Shown here one piece after another: positions 31,220 to 43,484 of a DNA stretch of 64,000 nt (its first letter is position 1; every line of letters begins with the position of its first letter). The notes beneath the pieces are model-generated. The model did no database searches. It was not told the DNA's origin and was given only the letters and a program-made list of their open reading frames with translations. A program made the translations under genes and the position numbers. Origin of the DNA: a bacterium (GTDB taxonomy: Bacteria > Actinomycetota > Acidimicrobiia > Spongiisociales > Spongiisociaceae); the NCBI GenBank assembly GCA_028821575.1, contig JAPPFW010000009.1, positions 18,169-82,168 of the forward strand. Direction: 5' to 3'.

Positions 31220-31420
31220 CCGCGCAGGACCGGTTGGCGCGACCGCAGGGATCGTGACGTATGGGAAACGGAAGGGAAAGGCTGGATCCTTGCCGGACCG
31301 GGCCGTCCTGCTTTGGACCATCGACGCGGTTCGGTTATGTTGTCTCCGGATCGGCAGGCTGCTGGATTACGGCCCGTCACTCTCCTAGACTTCCCTCCGG
31401 CGAAAGGGCTCGGGTCTGAC

Positions 31421-31732
31421 ATGTACGCAATCATCCGCTCCGGCGGCAAGCAGGCGAGGGTTTCGGCCGGAGACGTCCTCGATGTCGAACTGCTCAGGGA
31501 CGCCGACGGCCACGTGACCTTCACGCCCTTGCTCGTGGTCGATGACGACGGTACTGCCGTCACGGACAAGGCGACACTCGATAGCCTGCCGGTCACCGCC
31601 CGAGTGTTGGGCGAGGTGAGAGGCCACAAGATCGACATCTTCAAGTACAAGAACAAGACCGGTTACCGCCGGCGGAAGGGGCACCGTCAGCGTTACACGC
31701 GGCTCGAGATCGTACGGATCGGTTCGGCATAG
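31421..31732 (+). CDS. rplU: 50S ribosomal protein L21
   Basis: [39 protein letters not shown]. Confidence 0.96.
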   Translation: MYAIIRSGGKQARVSAGDVLDVELLRDADGHVTFTPLLVVDDDGTAVTDKATLDSLPVTARVLGEVRGHKIDIFKYKNKTGYRRRKGHRQRYTRLEIVRIGSA

Positions 31733-31748
31733 CCCTAGGGAGGCCAGG

Positions 31749-31997
31749 ATGTCCAAGACAAAAGGCGGAGGCTCGACCAAGAACGGGCGCGATTCGCAGG
31801 CGAAGCGGCTCGGTCCGAAGGTTTTCGACGGCCAGTACATCAACGCCGGGACCATCCTCGTGCGCCAGCGGGGGACGCGCATCCACCCCGGAGACAACGT
31901 CGGTCGGGGAGGCGACGACACGCTCTTCGCCCTCAAGGAGGGAACGGTCAAGTACCACATGCGGCACGGTCGCCGGAGGGTGAGCATCCTCAGCTAG
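31749..31997 (+). CDS. rpmA: 50S ribosomal protein L27
   Basis: [48 protein letters not shown]. Confidence 0.97.
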   Translation: MSKTKGGGSTKNGRDSQAKRLGPKVFDGQYINAGTILVRQRGTRIHPGDNVGRGGDDTLFALKEGTVKYHMRHGRRRVSILS

Positions 31998-32050
31998 TAG
32001 TTGCTGGTTGGTAACCGCCAGTAGTATCCACTACCAATTCAGACTACCGG
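31995..32050. repeat. Degenerate heptad repeat between rpmA and obgE
   Basis: TAGTAGT TGCTGGT TGGTAAC CGCCAGT AGTATCC ACTACCA ATTCAGA CTACCGG; begins at the rpmA stop codon. Confidence 0.5.
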
Positions 32051-32079
32051 CTGATACCTATCGACCAAGGACTGGCGCC

Positions 32080-33339
32080 GTGTTCGTAGACCATGTCCGC
32101 GTACATCTCCGCTCTGGTAACGGCGGGGCGGGAGCGGTGTCGTTCGTCAAGGAAGGAAGGCGGCCCCGGGGGAAACCGGCCGGCGGCTCGGGTGGACGCG
32201 GCGGCAGGGTGATAGTCGCGGCCGATCACCACAGGGCAACGTTGCAAACCTACCGGCGCCGGCCCCATCGTACGGCCGGGAGCGGAACCCATGGATCATC
32301 CGACCTGCGCCACGGCCGGCGGGGCGAGGACCTGATCGTCAAGGTACCGCCGGGAACCGTGGTCTTCGACGACCACGGCACCCTGCTCGCCGACCTCGTG
32401 GAGCATGGACAGCGGGTGGTAGTGCTGGAGGGAGGCCGTGGTGGCAGGGGCAACGCAGCACTCGTCAGCCCCCGCAACCGCGCGCCGACCTTCTGCGAGC
32501 AAGGAGAGTACGGGGAGCGGAGTTCATTCACCTTCGAGATGAAGCTCGTCGCCGACGCGGCACTGATCGGCTTTCCGAACGCCGGGAAGTCCACTCTCAT
32601 CTCCCGGGTATCGGCTGCCCGACCCAAGATCGCCGACTACCCGTTCACCACCCTGGAACCGAATCTCGGGGTGGTGGTGATCGGCGACCGGGAGTTCGTG
32701 CTGGCCGACGTACCCGGCCTGATCGAAGGCGCCGCCGAGGGGAAGGGTCTCGGTCACGAGTTCCTCCGGCACTGCGAGCGAGCGAAGGTGCTGGTAGTGC
32801 TGGTGGATCCCTCCCCACTCCAGGAACTGGCGCCGGAACACCAGTACGAGGTCCTGCGCCGCGAACTTAGGGCTCATGACCCGGAGTTGGCCAACCGGCC
32901 CCGGCTCGTGGCGGTGACCAAGGCGGACCTGGGCATCGAGGACTCGGTCCTGGGCGGCCTGCGCCGGGCGGTTCCCGACATCATGGTGGTGAGTTCCGTT
33001 TCGGGGACCGGCATGAAGGAGTTGCTCCACCGTATCGCCGACGCCGTCGAACTCGCCGACCGGGACAAGGCGGGCGGCGAGGGCTTCGTCCTGCACCGAC
33101 CACTCGGTCCGGCGTTTTCGATCAGGCGGGTCGACGACACGTGGATCGTGGCGGGGCGCGATGCAGAGCGAGCGGTAGCCTTGAACGATCTCACCGTACC
33201 GGAGGCCGCCGGTCTGGCCGCCCGGCGCCTCGCGCGCCTGGGTGTAGATGGCGCCCTCCGCCGGGCGGGGGCTCGGGAGGGGGATGAGGTCCGGATAGGC
33301 GATCACTTATTCGAGTTCTGGGAGTCCGAGGATGGCTGA
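32080..33339 (+). CDS. obgE: GTPase ObgE/CgtA
   Basis: VFVDHVRVHLRSGNGGAGAVSFVKEGRRPRGKPAGGSGGRGG Obg fold; GFPNAGKSTLI; GTG start at 32080. Confidence 0.96.
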   Translation: MFVDHVRVHLRSGNGGAGAVSFVKEGRRPRGKPAGGSGGRGGRVIVAADHHRATLQTYRRRPHRTAGSGTHGSSDLRHGRRGEDLIVKVPPGTVVFDDHGTLLADLVEHGQRVVVLEGGRGGRGNAALVSPRNRAPTFCEQGEYGERSSFTFEMKLVADAALIGFPNAGKSTLISRVSAARPKIADYPFTTLEPNLGVVVIGDREFVLADVPGLIEGAAEGKGLGHEFLRHCERAKVLVVLVDPSPLQELAPEHQYEVLRRELRAHDPELANRPRLVAVTKADLGIEDSVLGGLRRAVPDIMVVSSVSGTGMKELLHRIADAVELADRDKAGGEGFVLHRPLGPAFSIRRVDDTWIVAGRDAERAVALNDLTVPEAAGLAARRLARLGVDGALRRAGAREGDEVRIGDHLFEFWESEDG

Positions 33340-34450
33340 CATCCGGCCCGGCCGCCGCAAGCCCCCCAGCAGGATGCCGATCGTGCTGAAAGTAGGCTCT
33401 TCCAGTCTCACCCTGCCGGACGGCGGGATCGACGACGACGCCATCCTCAGGGTCACCGAGCAGGTCGGCACGCTGTGGGATGCCGGATTCCCCACCGTCC
33501 TGGTCTCGTCCGGCGCGGTAGCGGCGGGATCGGCCGTACTGGGCCGGCGGCCCCGTGACACCACCGGGCTGCAGGTAGCCGCCGCGGTGGGCCAGACGCT
33601 GCTCATGGCCCGCTACAACCGCGCCTTCGGCGCGTTGGGACTCACGGTCGGCCAGGTGCTGATAACCCTGGACATCCTGTCCATGCGTTCCCAGTACCTC
33701 CACGCCCGAGGGGCCCTTCAGCGGATGCTCGAGAACTCCATCGTGCCGATCGTCAACGAGAACGACACAGTGGCCGTCGAAGAGTTGAAGATGGGGGACA
33801 ACGACCGCGTGGCCGCCATCGTCTCGCACCTGGTGGGAGCCGGGATGCTGGTGATTCTCACCGACACGGATGGCCTCTACTCGGCGGATCCTCGCTCCGG
33901 CGAGGGCGAACCGATCTCGGTCATCCGGCACAGCGATCCGTTGCTGGACCGGCTAGCTCCGGGAACCGCCGGTCCCATCGGGTCGGGAGGGGTGGGAACC
34001 AAGATAGAGGCCGCCCGCATGGCAGCCTGGTCCGGGATCCCCACCGTCATCGCCCGCTCGGATCGTACCGGCGTGATAGACACCATCATCCGAGGCGGGG
34101 AGACAGGCACGTACGTGGCACCCGGTGACACCAAGCTGTCGGCCTGGAAGCTGTGGTTGGCCTTCGGGCAGCAACCCAGCGGCACGCTCCGGATTGATGA
34201 CGGTGCCGTGCGGGCCCTGGCGCGCCGGGGCGGCTCGCTACTGCCGGTGGGCGTCACCGGAGTGGACGGCGAATTCCCGGCGGAAGCTTCGGTGGAGGTC
34301 AGGAGCCGCACGGGCGTGCTGGTGGGGAAGGGTTTGGTGACGAGCGACTCGGACCAGGTCAGGGAACGGATGGGTAAGCGCAGCACGGATACGGGGATCC
34401 CCTCCGAGGTGATCCATCGCGATCGGTTGGTCGTCCTGCTGGACGGCTGA
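33332..34450 (+). CDS. proB: Glutamate 5-kinase
   Basis: VLKVGSSSLT, VSSGAVAAG, NENDTVAVEELKMGDNDRVAAIVS, C-terminal PUA domain. Confidence 0.95.
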   Translation: MADIRPGRRKPPSRMPIVLKVGSSSLTLPDGGIDDDAILRVTEQVGTLWDAGFPTVLVSSGAVAAGSAVLGRRPRDTTGLQVAAAVGQTLLMARYNRAFGALGLTVGQVLITLDILSMRSQYLHARGALQRMLENSIVPIVNENDTVAVEELKMGDNDRVAAIVSHLVGAGMLVILTDTDGLYSADPRSGEGEPISVIRHSDPLLDRLAPGTAGPIGSGGVGTKIEAARMAAWSGIPTVIARSDRTGVIDTIIRGGETGTYVAPGDTKLSAWKLWLAFGQQPSGTLRIDDGAVRALARRGGSLLPVGVTGVDGEFPAEASVEVRSRTGVLVGKGLVTSDSDQVRERMGKRSTDTGIPSEVIHRDRLVVLLDG

Positions 34451-34463
34451 CCCTCGGGGCCTC

Positions 34464-35969
34464 CTACCGGCGCCAGAGAGACCGGGTGAAGAGCAGGAGT
34501 ACCGGGAAGAGCTCTAGGCGCCCGGCGATCATCAGCAGCGAGAGCAGCCACTTACCGGGCCACGTCAGGGCGGAATAGTTGCCGGTCGGCCCGAACTCAC
34601 CGAGCGCCGGGCCGAAGTTGCTGAGAGCGCTGGCGGTGGCCGATGCGGCTTCCACGAGGCCGAGTTCGGGCCCGAATATGGCGCCCAGGAAGCCCAGCAG
34701 GAAAGTACCTGTCATGAACAGGAACATGAAGAAGAGGAAGAACGACTGGACACTCTGCACGATGGGCTCGTGCACCCGCTTCGAACCGAACCTGATCAAG
34801 AAGATCCCGCGAGGGTGGATGAGGCGCCTCAGGTCGGCCGCCGCCGCCCTGACCAGCACACCCATGCGGTAGATCTTGATGCCGCCGGTGGTCGATCCCG
34901 CCATACCGCCCAGGAACATCAGGCCGACCACGAACAGTTGGAGAGCCGGTATCCAAGCGCCGAAGTCAGCGGTCGCGTATCCGGTGCCGGTGACCAGGGA
35001 CATAGATGTGAAGACCGAGTCGCGGATGACGTCGGCTGCAGGCGCCTGCCCCCACAGGCTCAGGATCATGACCAGGCTGGCGACCGCCACGATCCCCGTG
35101 AACAACCTGAACTCGGCGTTCTTGAGGTACCGGCCGGGATCCCGCACGGCTCGGAAATGCAGCGCGAATGAGGTTCCGGAGATCAACATGAAGACGATCA
35201 CCACCCACTGCACGTAGGGGCTGAAACCGTCGATGGAGGTGGCTTCGGTGCTGAACCCGCCGGTGGCCATGTTGGTGAAGGAGTGGTTGATGGCCTGGAA
35301 GAGCGTCATGTCCCCCGCCCATAGGAGGAGCATCTCCACCAGCGTCAACAAGGCGTAGATGTACCACAGCCTCTTGGCGGTTTCCCGGAAGCGAGGCGTT
35401 AGACGATCGGGTTCGGGCCCGGGCGACTCGGCCCGAGCCAGCTGTACCCCGCCGGTTCCGAGCAGGGGGAGGACGGCCAGCGACAGGACGATCACGCCCA
35501 TGCCGCCCAGCCACTGGGTGGTGGACCTCCACATGACGATGCCGCGGGGCATTGCGGCCGGATCGGGGATCAAGGTGGCGCCGGTGGTGGTGAAGCCGGA
35601 CACGGTCTCGAAGAATGCGTCGGTGAGGTTGTCGATGGTTCCGGTCAGCAGGTACGGGAGCATCCCGAAGCATGCCATGGCGAACCAGGCGAGGCCTACC
35701 GAGGCGAACCCCTCCTTCGTGGTGACGGTCCCGGGACGACCCATCACCCGCCAGCCGAACAGTCCGGCCAGGATCGTGAGTACCCCCGACAACGTGATCC
35801 AGGCGGCAACTTCCTGTTCCCGGTAGATGAGCGCGGTGACCGCTGCCGGAAACATGGCGGTCCCGGCCGCCACCACCACGGCTCCGATCACGTAGAAGAG
35901 CCGGCGGAAGGTGGAACCCGGCCGTCGCAGGAAGAACCGCGACCCGGTCGGAAGGTCGCGGTCGCTCAC
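34464..35969 (-). CDS. Trk-type potassium uptake membrane protein TrkH
   Basis: FFETVSGFTTTGATLI, FQAINHSFTNMATGGFST, SMSLVTGTGYATADF, GGMAGSTTGGIK. Confidence 0.95.
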   Translation of the reverse strand: MSDRDLPTGSRFFLRRPGSTFRRLFYVIGAVVVAAGTAMFPAAVTALIYREQEVAAWITLSGVLTILAGLFGWRVMGRPGTVTTKEGFASVGLAWFAMACFGMLPYLLTGTIDNLTDAFFETVSGFTTTGATLIPDPAAMPRGIVMWRSTTQWLGGMGVIVLSLAVLPLLGTGGVQLARAESPGPEPDRLTPRFRETAKRLWYIYALLTLVEMLLLWAGDMTLFQAINHSFTNMATGGFSTEATSIDGFSPYVQWVVIVFMLISGTSFALHFRAVRDPGRYLKNAEFRLFTGIVAVASLVMILSLWGQAPAADVIRDSVFTSMSLVTGTGYATADFGAWIPALQLFVVGLMFLGGMAGSTTGGIKIYRMGVLVRAAAADLRRLIHPRGIFLIRFGSKRVHEPIVQSVQSFFLFFMFLFMTGTFLLGFLGAIFGPELGLVEAASATASALSNFGPALGEFGPTGNYSALTWPGKWLLSLLMIAGRLELFPVLLLFTRSLWRR

Positions 35970-36003
35970 CGGCGGATACCCCTGCTCGGGCTCCCGGACC
36001 GTC

Positions 36004-37335
36004 TCACGTAGTGAACAAGGATTCGACTCTGGCCATTGCGGTCGGGATGGTGAAGATGATCAGGTGATCGTGAGCCCTGATGGACGTCACACCCGACGGG
36101 ACGAAGGAACTGTCGCCTCTCAGAATACCCCCGATCACCGCTCCCGAGGGCAGGGGCAACTCCAGCAGCGTGCGGCCCACCGCCTCCGAATCGGGTTCTA
36201 CCTCGATCTCGATCACCTCGGCATCCGTGTCGGAGAAGGTGGCAACCGAATAGATGTTTCCTCGCCGAACGAAGCGCAGTATCTGGGCCGCGGCGGCCAG
36301 CCTGGTCGATACGGTCGTGTCAACGCCTATCCCGGCCAGGAGTCCCACGTAGCTCATCCTGGTCACGCGCGTGATGGTCGTGGAGGCGCCCAGAGCCTTC
36401 GCGACCAACGATCCGATCAGGTTCATCGAGTCGATTCCGGTGAGCGCCACCACCGCGTCGCCCTGATCGATCCCTAGGTCGTTGTACACCTCCGGGTCGG
36501 TCGGATCACCGGCGATCACGAGGGCCGACGGATGCCGCTCCGCTACATCGCGGCAGCGACCCATATCAGGATCGACGACCACTATGGGAAGGCGTATCTC
36601 GACGAGTTGGTCGGCTGTCAAGCGCGCCACCCGGGTCGTTCCGATGATCAGGGCCCGCCTTATCTTGGGTCCGTGTATCCCGATGAGGGTCTTCGCCCGG
36701 TCGACGTTGTGACTCCGCACCATCAGGAGGAGGTGGTCCCCCTCCCGAATCGTCGTGTCACCATGGGCCACGATCGTGATGCCGTTGCGAACTACGGCGA
36801 TCGCCAGCCACCGGAACTCGGTGAAGCGGCCGCGTATTCTCCTCAGCGGGATGCCGAGGAGCGGGGAGAGCGCGGTCGCGGTACCGCCCACGAGGGCGAG
36901 CTGCCCTCCTCCGAACTCGATCAACTCGGACACTCCCGACTCGCTCACCAGCGCTGCTATCTCGTTGGCGGCCGACTCGACCGGATCGATCACGAAGTCG
37001 ACGGCGAGACCCTCCAAGCCGTCCTTCAACCCTGGATCCTGGACGCGTGCCACGGTGCGCGGAACGCCCATCTTCGTGGCGGTATGACAGGCGATGATGT
37101 TGGCGCCATCGCTGGTCGAGACGGCCAGCAGGAGATCGGCTTCATCGGCGCCCGCTTCCGCCAGAATGGATGCGCTGGCGCCGTTGCCGGTAATCACCAA
37201 AGCGTCCAAGCGGTCCCGTATCTCCGCGGCGCGCTTGGGATTGATCTCGATGACCACGACGTCCTGGCCTTCCAGTGACAGGCGCTCGGCGATGTAACCG
37301 CCGATCGCGCCTGCACCAACGATGATGATTCGCAT
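36004..37335 (-). CDS. trkA: Trk system potassium uptake protein TrkA
   Basis: MRIIIVGAGAIGGYIAERLSLEGQDVVVIE; duplicated RCK_N/TrkA_C. Confidence 0.95.
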   Translation of the reverse strand: MRIIIVGAGAIGGYIAERLSLEGQDVVVIEINPKRAAEIRDRLDALVITGNGASASILAEAGADEADLLLAVSTSDGANIIACHTATKMGVPRTVARVQDPGLKDGLEGLAVDFVIDPVESAANEIAALVSESGVSELIEFGGGQLALVGGTATALSPLLGIPLRRIRGRFTEFRWLAIAVVRNGITIVAHGDTTIREGDHLLLMVRSHNVDRAKTLIGIHGPKIRRALIIGTTRVARLTADQLVEIRLPIVVVDPDMGRCRDVAERHPSALVIAGDPTDPEVYNDLGIDQGDAVVALTGIDSMNLIGSLVAKALGASTTITRVTRMSYVGLLAGIGVDTTVSTRLAAAAQILRFVRRGNIYSVATFSDTDAEVIEIEVEPDSEAVGRTLLELPLPSGAVIGGILRGDSSFVPSGVTSIRAHDHLIIFTIPTAMARVESLFTT

Positions 37336-37484
37336 CCTGAGTGACCTCGTCTAACGCGAAAGAATGGCCCGGGTTCCCAGGTTAGTTCAGACCAGGCGCT
37401 GATCGATAGCAACGGCAGCCGCCCGGAGATCGGCCCCCACAGACCCCTTGGCAAGACCGAGCGGGCGGGTTACCTTTCGGCGGT

Positions 37485-38093
37485 GTGCGGCTGAGCCCGA
37501 GCGGCAGTAGACCGGGCGAGGCCGTGGCGGCGCTGATCTGTTCGGCACGGCGACGGGAGGCAGGGAGTGGCTCTGTGCCTGCATTCCGCATGACGATCCT
37601 GGGCATCCTCGTCGCGCTACCGATGTCGGTGGGCCAGTTCCCGGCTGCGTTCGCGGCGGCCGGAGAAGGGAACCGGTCCTGCGTGGGTCTCGATCCACCC
37701 AGCGATGGCGTGGTCACCCACCGGTTCGAACCCGGGCCCGGATACGAGGGCCACTGGGGAATCGACTATTTCGGCGACTCGGACGGATACGCCGACGCGG
37801 CTGCCAGGGGCCGCGTTGCCTTCGCTGGCGAGGTCGTCGGCAACCTGGTGGTCAGCATCGATCACGGTGGAGGGTTGGTGACGAGCTACTCGTACCTGGG
37901 CGAGCCCACGGTTACACGAGGCCAACGGGTCGAGCGCGGTACGCGGCTGGGACACCTGAGTCCGGGACCCATACACGACGACCTGCACTTCTCGGTACGA
38001 ATCGAGGGGGCCTACGTCGATCCGGAGACCGTGCTGGGCTGCCAGCCGCGCAGTCCATCGATGGGTCTCCGCCTGGTGCCGGTCGACCCTTAG
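37485..38093 (+). CDS. M23-type (LytM/DUPLEX-fold) secreted peptidase-like protein
   Basis: HRFEPGPGYEGHWGIDYFGDSDGYADAAARGRVAFAGEVVGNLVVSIDHGGGLVTSYSYL...DDLHFSVRIEGAYVDP. Confidence 0.8.
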   Translation: MRLSPSGSRPGEAVAALICSARRREAGSGSVPAFRMTILGILVALPMSVGQFPAAFAAAGEGNRSCVGLDPPSDGVVTHRFEPGPGYEGHWGIDYFGDSDGYADAAARGRVAFAGEVVGNLVVSIDHGGGLVTSYSYLGEPTVTRGQRVERGTRLGHLSPGPIHDDLHFSVRIEGAYVDPETVLGCQPRSPSMGLRLVPVDP

Positions 38094-38184
38094 AAGGTTG
38101 TCGGGTCTTAAGTTCCGAGCGGTCCAGGTTCGGCTCCGTCCGAGAACGGCACACCCTCCCCTCGCAACCCTCGGAGGTTCCAAG

Positions 38185-38455
38185 CCTCCCGGCACGAGAG
38201 GTTTGCCCTTGTCACAGTGCCGTTGCATACTGGTAAGTAGCCGTAACCACCAACGGTTCGAATGCGGTACCGGACGGACCGGGTAGGGATCATGCAGCCG
38301 GAGCCAACCCATTAGGGGACGGCAGGACGCGTCCGGGATTCAAGGAGGTGGCGGTGGGGGTGGGCCCAGTGTAGAAGTCCTGTCCTACGATTTTCGCGTT
38401 CTCCCGGTTCGTTTGCTCCCGCTCGCCGGGTTGTCGGCATCTTCCGGTACAGATG
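38185..38455 (-). repeat. Diverged dispersed non-coding repeat, copy B (inverted relative to copy A at ~22200-22475)
   Basis: Reverse complement shares collinear blocks with 22200-22475 (see copy A). Confidence 0.8.
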
Positions 38456-38550
38456 ACAACTCCTGTATCAGGTAATGGAGGCTTCGATGACTCGATGCCG
38501 GGTAGGACGAGCACAGCCACGAACGGGACGGGGCTTCGAGCGGTAGCCTC

Positions 38551-39156
38551 TTGCGCATGCGGATCGGCCTGCTCGGAGGAACGTTCGATCCACCCCATGT
38601 CGCCCACATGGTGGTGGCCGAAGCCGCGTTCAGACAGCTGGAACTCGACCACGTCACGTTCCTACCCGCCGGCATCCCTTGGCAGAAAGCTGGAACACCG
38701 GTGACAGCTGCCCGACACCGATGGGGGATGACACTCGCCACCACCTCGGACATCCCCTATCTGGAGGCTGACAACAGCGAGATCGCTCGCTCCGGATACT
38801 CGTACACGATTGACACCCTCATCGAGCTGGAGGGGGTGATACCAACCTTGATCCTGGGAGCGGATGCAGCAGCCCGCATCCGGTCATGGCACCGGTCCGA
38901 GGAGGTGCTGGAACGGGCCCGCATCGCGGTCGCTCCCCGAACCGGAACAGCTCGAACTGCCGTGGAAGAGGCGGTCGGTGGGTCGCTCGACTGGCTGGAG
39001 ATTCCGGCCCTGGCCATCTCGGGCACTGAACTCCGGAGACGGGCCGCCGCCGGACACAGCCTGCGGTTCCTGGTCCGCGAGCCGGTCCGCAGCTACATCC
39101 TCGCCCACCGCCTATACATGCCATCGAGGGCATCACAGCGGATTGACCGCCAATAG
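38551..39156 (+). CDS. nadD: Nicotinate-nucleotide adenylyltransferase
   Basis: IGLLGGTFDPPHVAHMVVAEAAF; ISGTELRRRAAAGHSLRFLV. Confidence 0.95.
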   Translation: MRMRIGLLGGTFDPPHVAHMVVAEAAFRQLELDHVTFLPAGIPWQKAGTPVTAARHRWGMTLATTSDIPYLEADNSEIARSGYSYTIDTLIELEGVIPTLILGADAAARIRSWHRSEEVLERARIAVAPRTGTARTAVEEAVGGSLDWLEIPALAISGTELRRRAAAGHSLRFLVREPVRSYILAHRLYMPSRASQRIDRQ

Positions 39157-39212
39157 GAAGCCCACGTCACTATGCTGGATGTGTCAGCCAGACAGATGTC
39201 GACCAGGAACAG

Positions 39213-39620
39213 GTGAGCATCACAGACCGGCAACCAGCGGGCACAGCCATGATCGACCTCCCGCCGGAGGAGTTGGCATCGGTTGCCGCGGATGCGATGG
39301 ACGGCAAGCAGGGACGCGACATCGTCATTCTCGACATGGGCGACCTCCTCGGAATCGTCGACACCTTCGTCATCGCGTCGGGCGCCTCCAAGCGGCAGGT
39401 ACGGACCCTCGCCGAGGAGGTGGACGGGGAGCTCGAGCGGTACGGTCGGACACCTCTCCGCCTCGAGGGCATGGATACCGCAGAGTGGGTTCTGCTCGAC
39501 TACGGCGATCTGACGGTGCATATCTTCCAGCCGGCGGCGCGCGACCTCTACTCTCTCGAACGGCTCTGGGGTGACGCTCCTCGAGTCTCCTGGGCCCCGC
39601 CCCGGGGCGCTGACGGGTAG
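39213..39620 (+). CDS. rsfS: Ribosomal silencing factor RsfS
   Basis: VILDMGDLLGIVDTFVIASGASKRQVRTLAEEV; EWVLLDYGDLTVHIFQPAARDLYSLERLWGDAP. Confidence 0.95.
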   Translation: MSITDRQPAGTAMIDLPPEELASVAADAMDGKQGRDIVILDMGDLLGIVDTFVIASGASKRQVRTLAEEVDGELERYGRTPLRLEGMDTAEWVLLDYGDLTVHIFQPAARDLYSLERLWGDAPRVSWAPPRGADG

Positions 39621-39743
39621 GCATCCACTGGCTGAGGACACGCTGACCACCTGACGCCTCCTGGCCGTGCTTCGACCCCTGCAGAGTTGGTAGACTGGGT
39701 TTAGCGCGCCATCGTTCCGTAGGAATCTCCGGTGGGCGTGCAT

Positions 39744-39816
39744 GGGGCTGTAGCTCAGCTGGCAGAGCGCTTGCATGGCATGCAAGAGGTCACGGGTTCA
39801 AATCCCGTCAGCTCCA
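39744..39816 (+). tRNA. tRNA-Ala (anticodon GGC)
   Basis: GGGGCTG/CAGCTCC acceptor, CTTGC-ATGGCAT-GCAAG anticodon arm, GGGTTCAAATCCC T-arm. Confidence 0.95.
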
Positions 39817-40598
39817 CTCTCGGTTACCGGGCGCGCTTCATGTCCTCCCGCGTGACCGCCTGCCGGGTTCATTGCGTAAGTCGTGGCATCCCCGACGAAC
39901 GCCTCGAACAACCCGGCCTCCTCCTCGGGCTCGAGCATCTCCGGATGCCACTGCACCGCCAGCAGCGGCCAGGCCGGGTCGGTGCTCTCGACCGCCTCGA
40001 TGGCACCGCACGGAGTCTGCCCCACCACGCCCAACCCGGGAGCGACCCGGGAGATGGCCTGGTGATGGAGGGAGTTGACCTGTCGCTCGGTCGTGCCGTA
40101 GATCGACGCCAGGCGGCTGCCGGACAGCAGGCGAACCGGGTGCCGATGGGCGTTGCGTTGATCGGGCTCCGGGGCGGGCGTCGGGTGTTCGGAGTCCGAA
40201 TCCGAGAGCATGTGCTGGTGGAGTTCGCCACCGAGAGCGACGTTCACCGCCTGCAGACCCCGACATATCGCCAGTACGGGCATCCTTCTCCTGTGCGCCT
40301 CCAGAAGCAGAGCGATGTCACGGCTGTCGTCGGGCCCGTAGACCCCCACGCTGGCGGTCTTCGCCTGCCCGTACAGGACCGGGTTGAGGTCCCTTCCGCC
40401 TGTAACAACCAAGCCGGCCACCCCGTCCAGCACGCGGCGTGCGTCCCCAGGATGCATTCGTCCCACCATCAACTGGGCAGCCCCTGCCCGGTCGAGCGCA
40501 TCCGCGTACGTCCCGAGCAACGTATGGATTTCGACGCCACGCCCCAGATAGGTGTCCAGGACCCTCATCGACGTGGTGACCGCCACCATGGGTCGCAA
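39798..40598 (-). CDS. Gamma-glutamyl-gamma-aminobutyrate hydrolase family protein (peptidase C26)
   Basis: VDGVAGLVVTGGRDLNPVLYG, MPVLAICRGLQAVNVALGGELHQHM, VNSLHHQAI, AVQWHPEM. Confidence 0.92.
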   Translation of the reverse strand: MRPMVAVTTSMRVLDTYLGRGVEIHTLLGTYADALDRAGAAQLMVGRMHPGDARRVLDGVAGLVVTGGRDLNPVLYGQAKTASVGVYGPDDSRDIALLLEAHRRRMPVLAICRGLQAVNVALGGELHQHMLSDSDSEHPTPAPEPDQRNAHRHPVRLLSGSRLASIYGTTERQVNSLHHQAISRVAPGLGVVGQTPCGAIEAVESTDPAWPLLAVQWHPEMLEPEEEAGLFEAFVGDATTYAMNPAGGHAGGHEARPVTESGADGI

Positions 40599-40719
40599 CT
40601 GTCATTCCTCCGCTTGACTCCGCCCGACCGGAACAGTACCTGCCCGTCGGCGGGACCGCGACGTGACCGATCGCGGCGAGGCGATCACGAGGGTCCGGCG
40701 CTGCGATAGGATCACCGCC

Positions 40720-43442
<2,723 letters not shown>

Positions 43443-43458
<16 letters not shown>

Positions 43459-43484
43459 CGGCTAGATACAACCACCAACCACTA
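43443..43484. repeat. Inverted heptad array at leuS/permease convergence
   Basis: AGTAGTT GGCGGTT AGCGGCT AGATACA ACCACCA ACCACTA, exact 7-bp register; contains the stop codons of both convergent genes. Confidence 0.85.

Noticed and set aside
38173-38189. GGAGG-TTCCAAG-CCTCC hairpin resembling a tRNA T-arm next to repeat copy B
   Set aside because: Loop deviates from the TTCRANY consensus and no matching acceptor or anticodon arm was found.
40599-40719. T-box leader upstream of leuS (also considered for valS and glyS)
   Set aside because: No AGGGTGGNACCGCG-like T-box motif and the upstream gaps are short.
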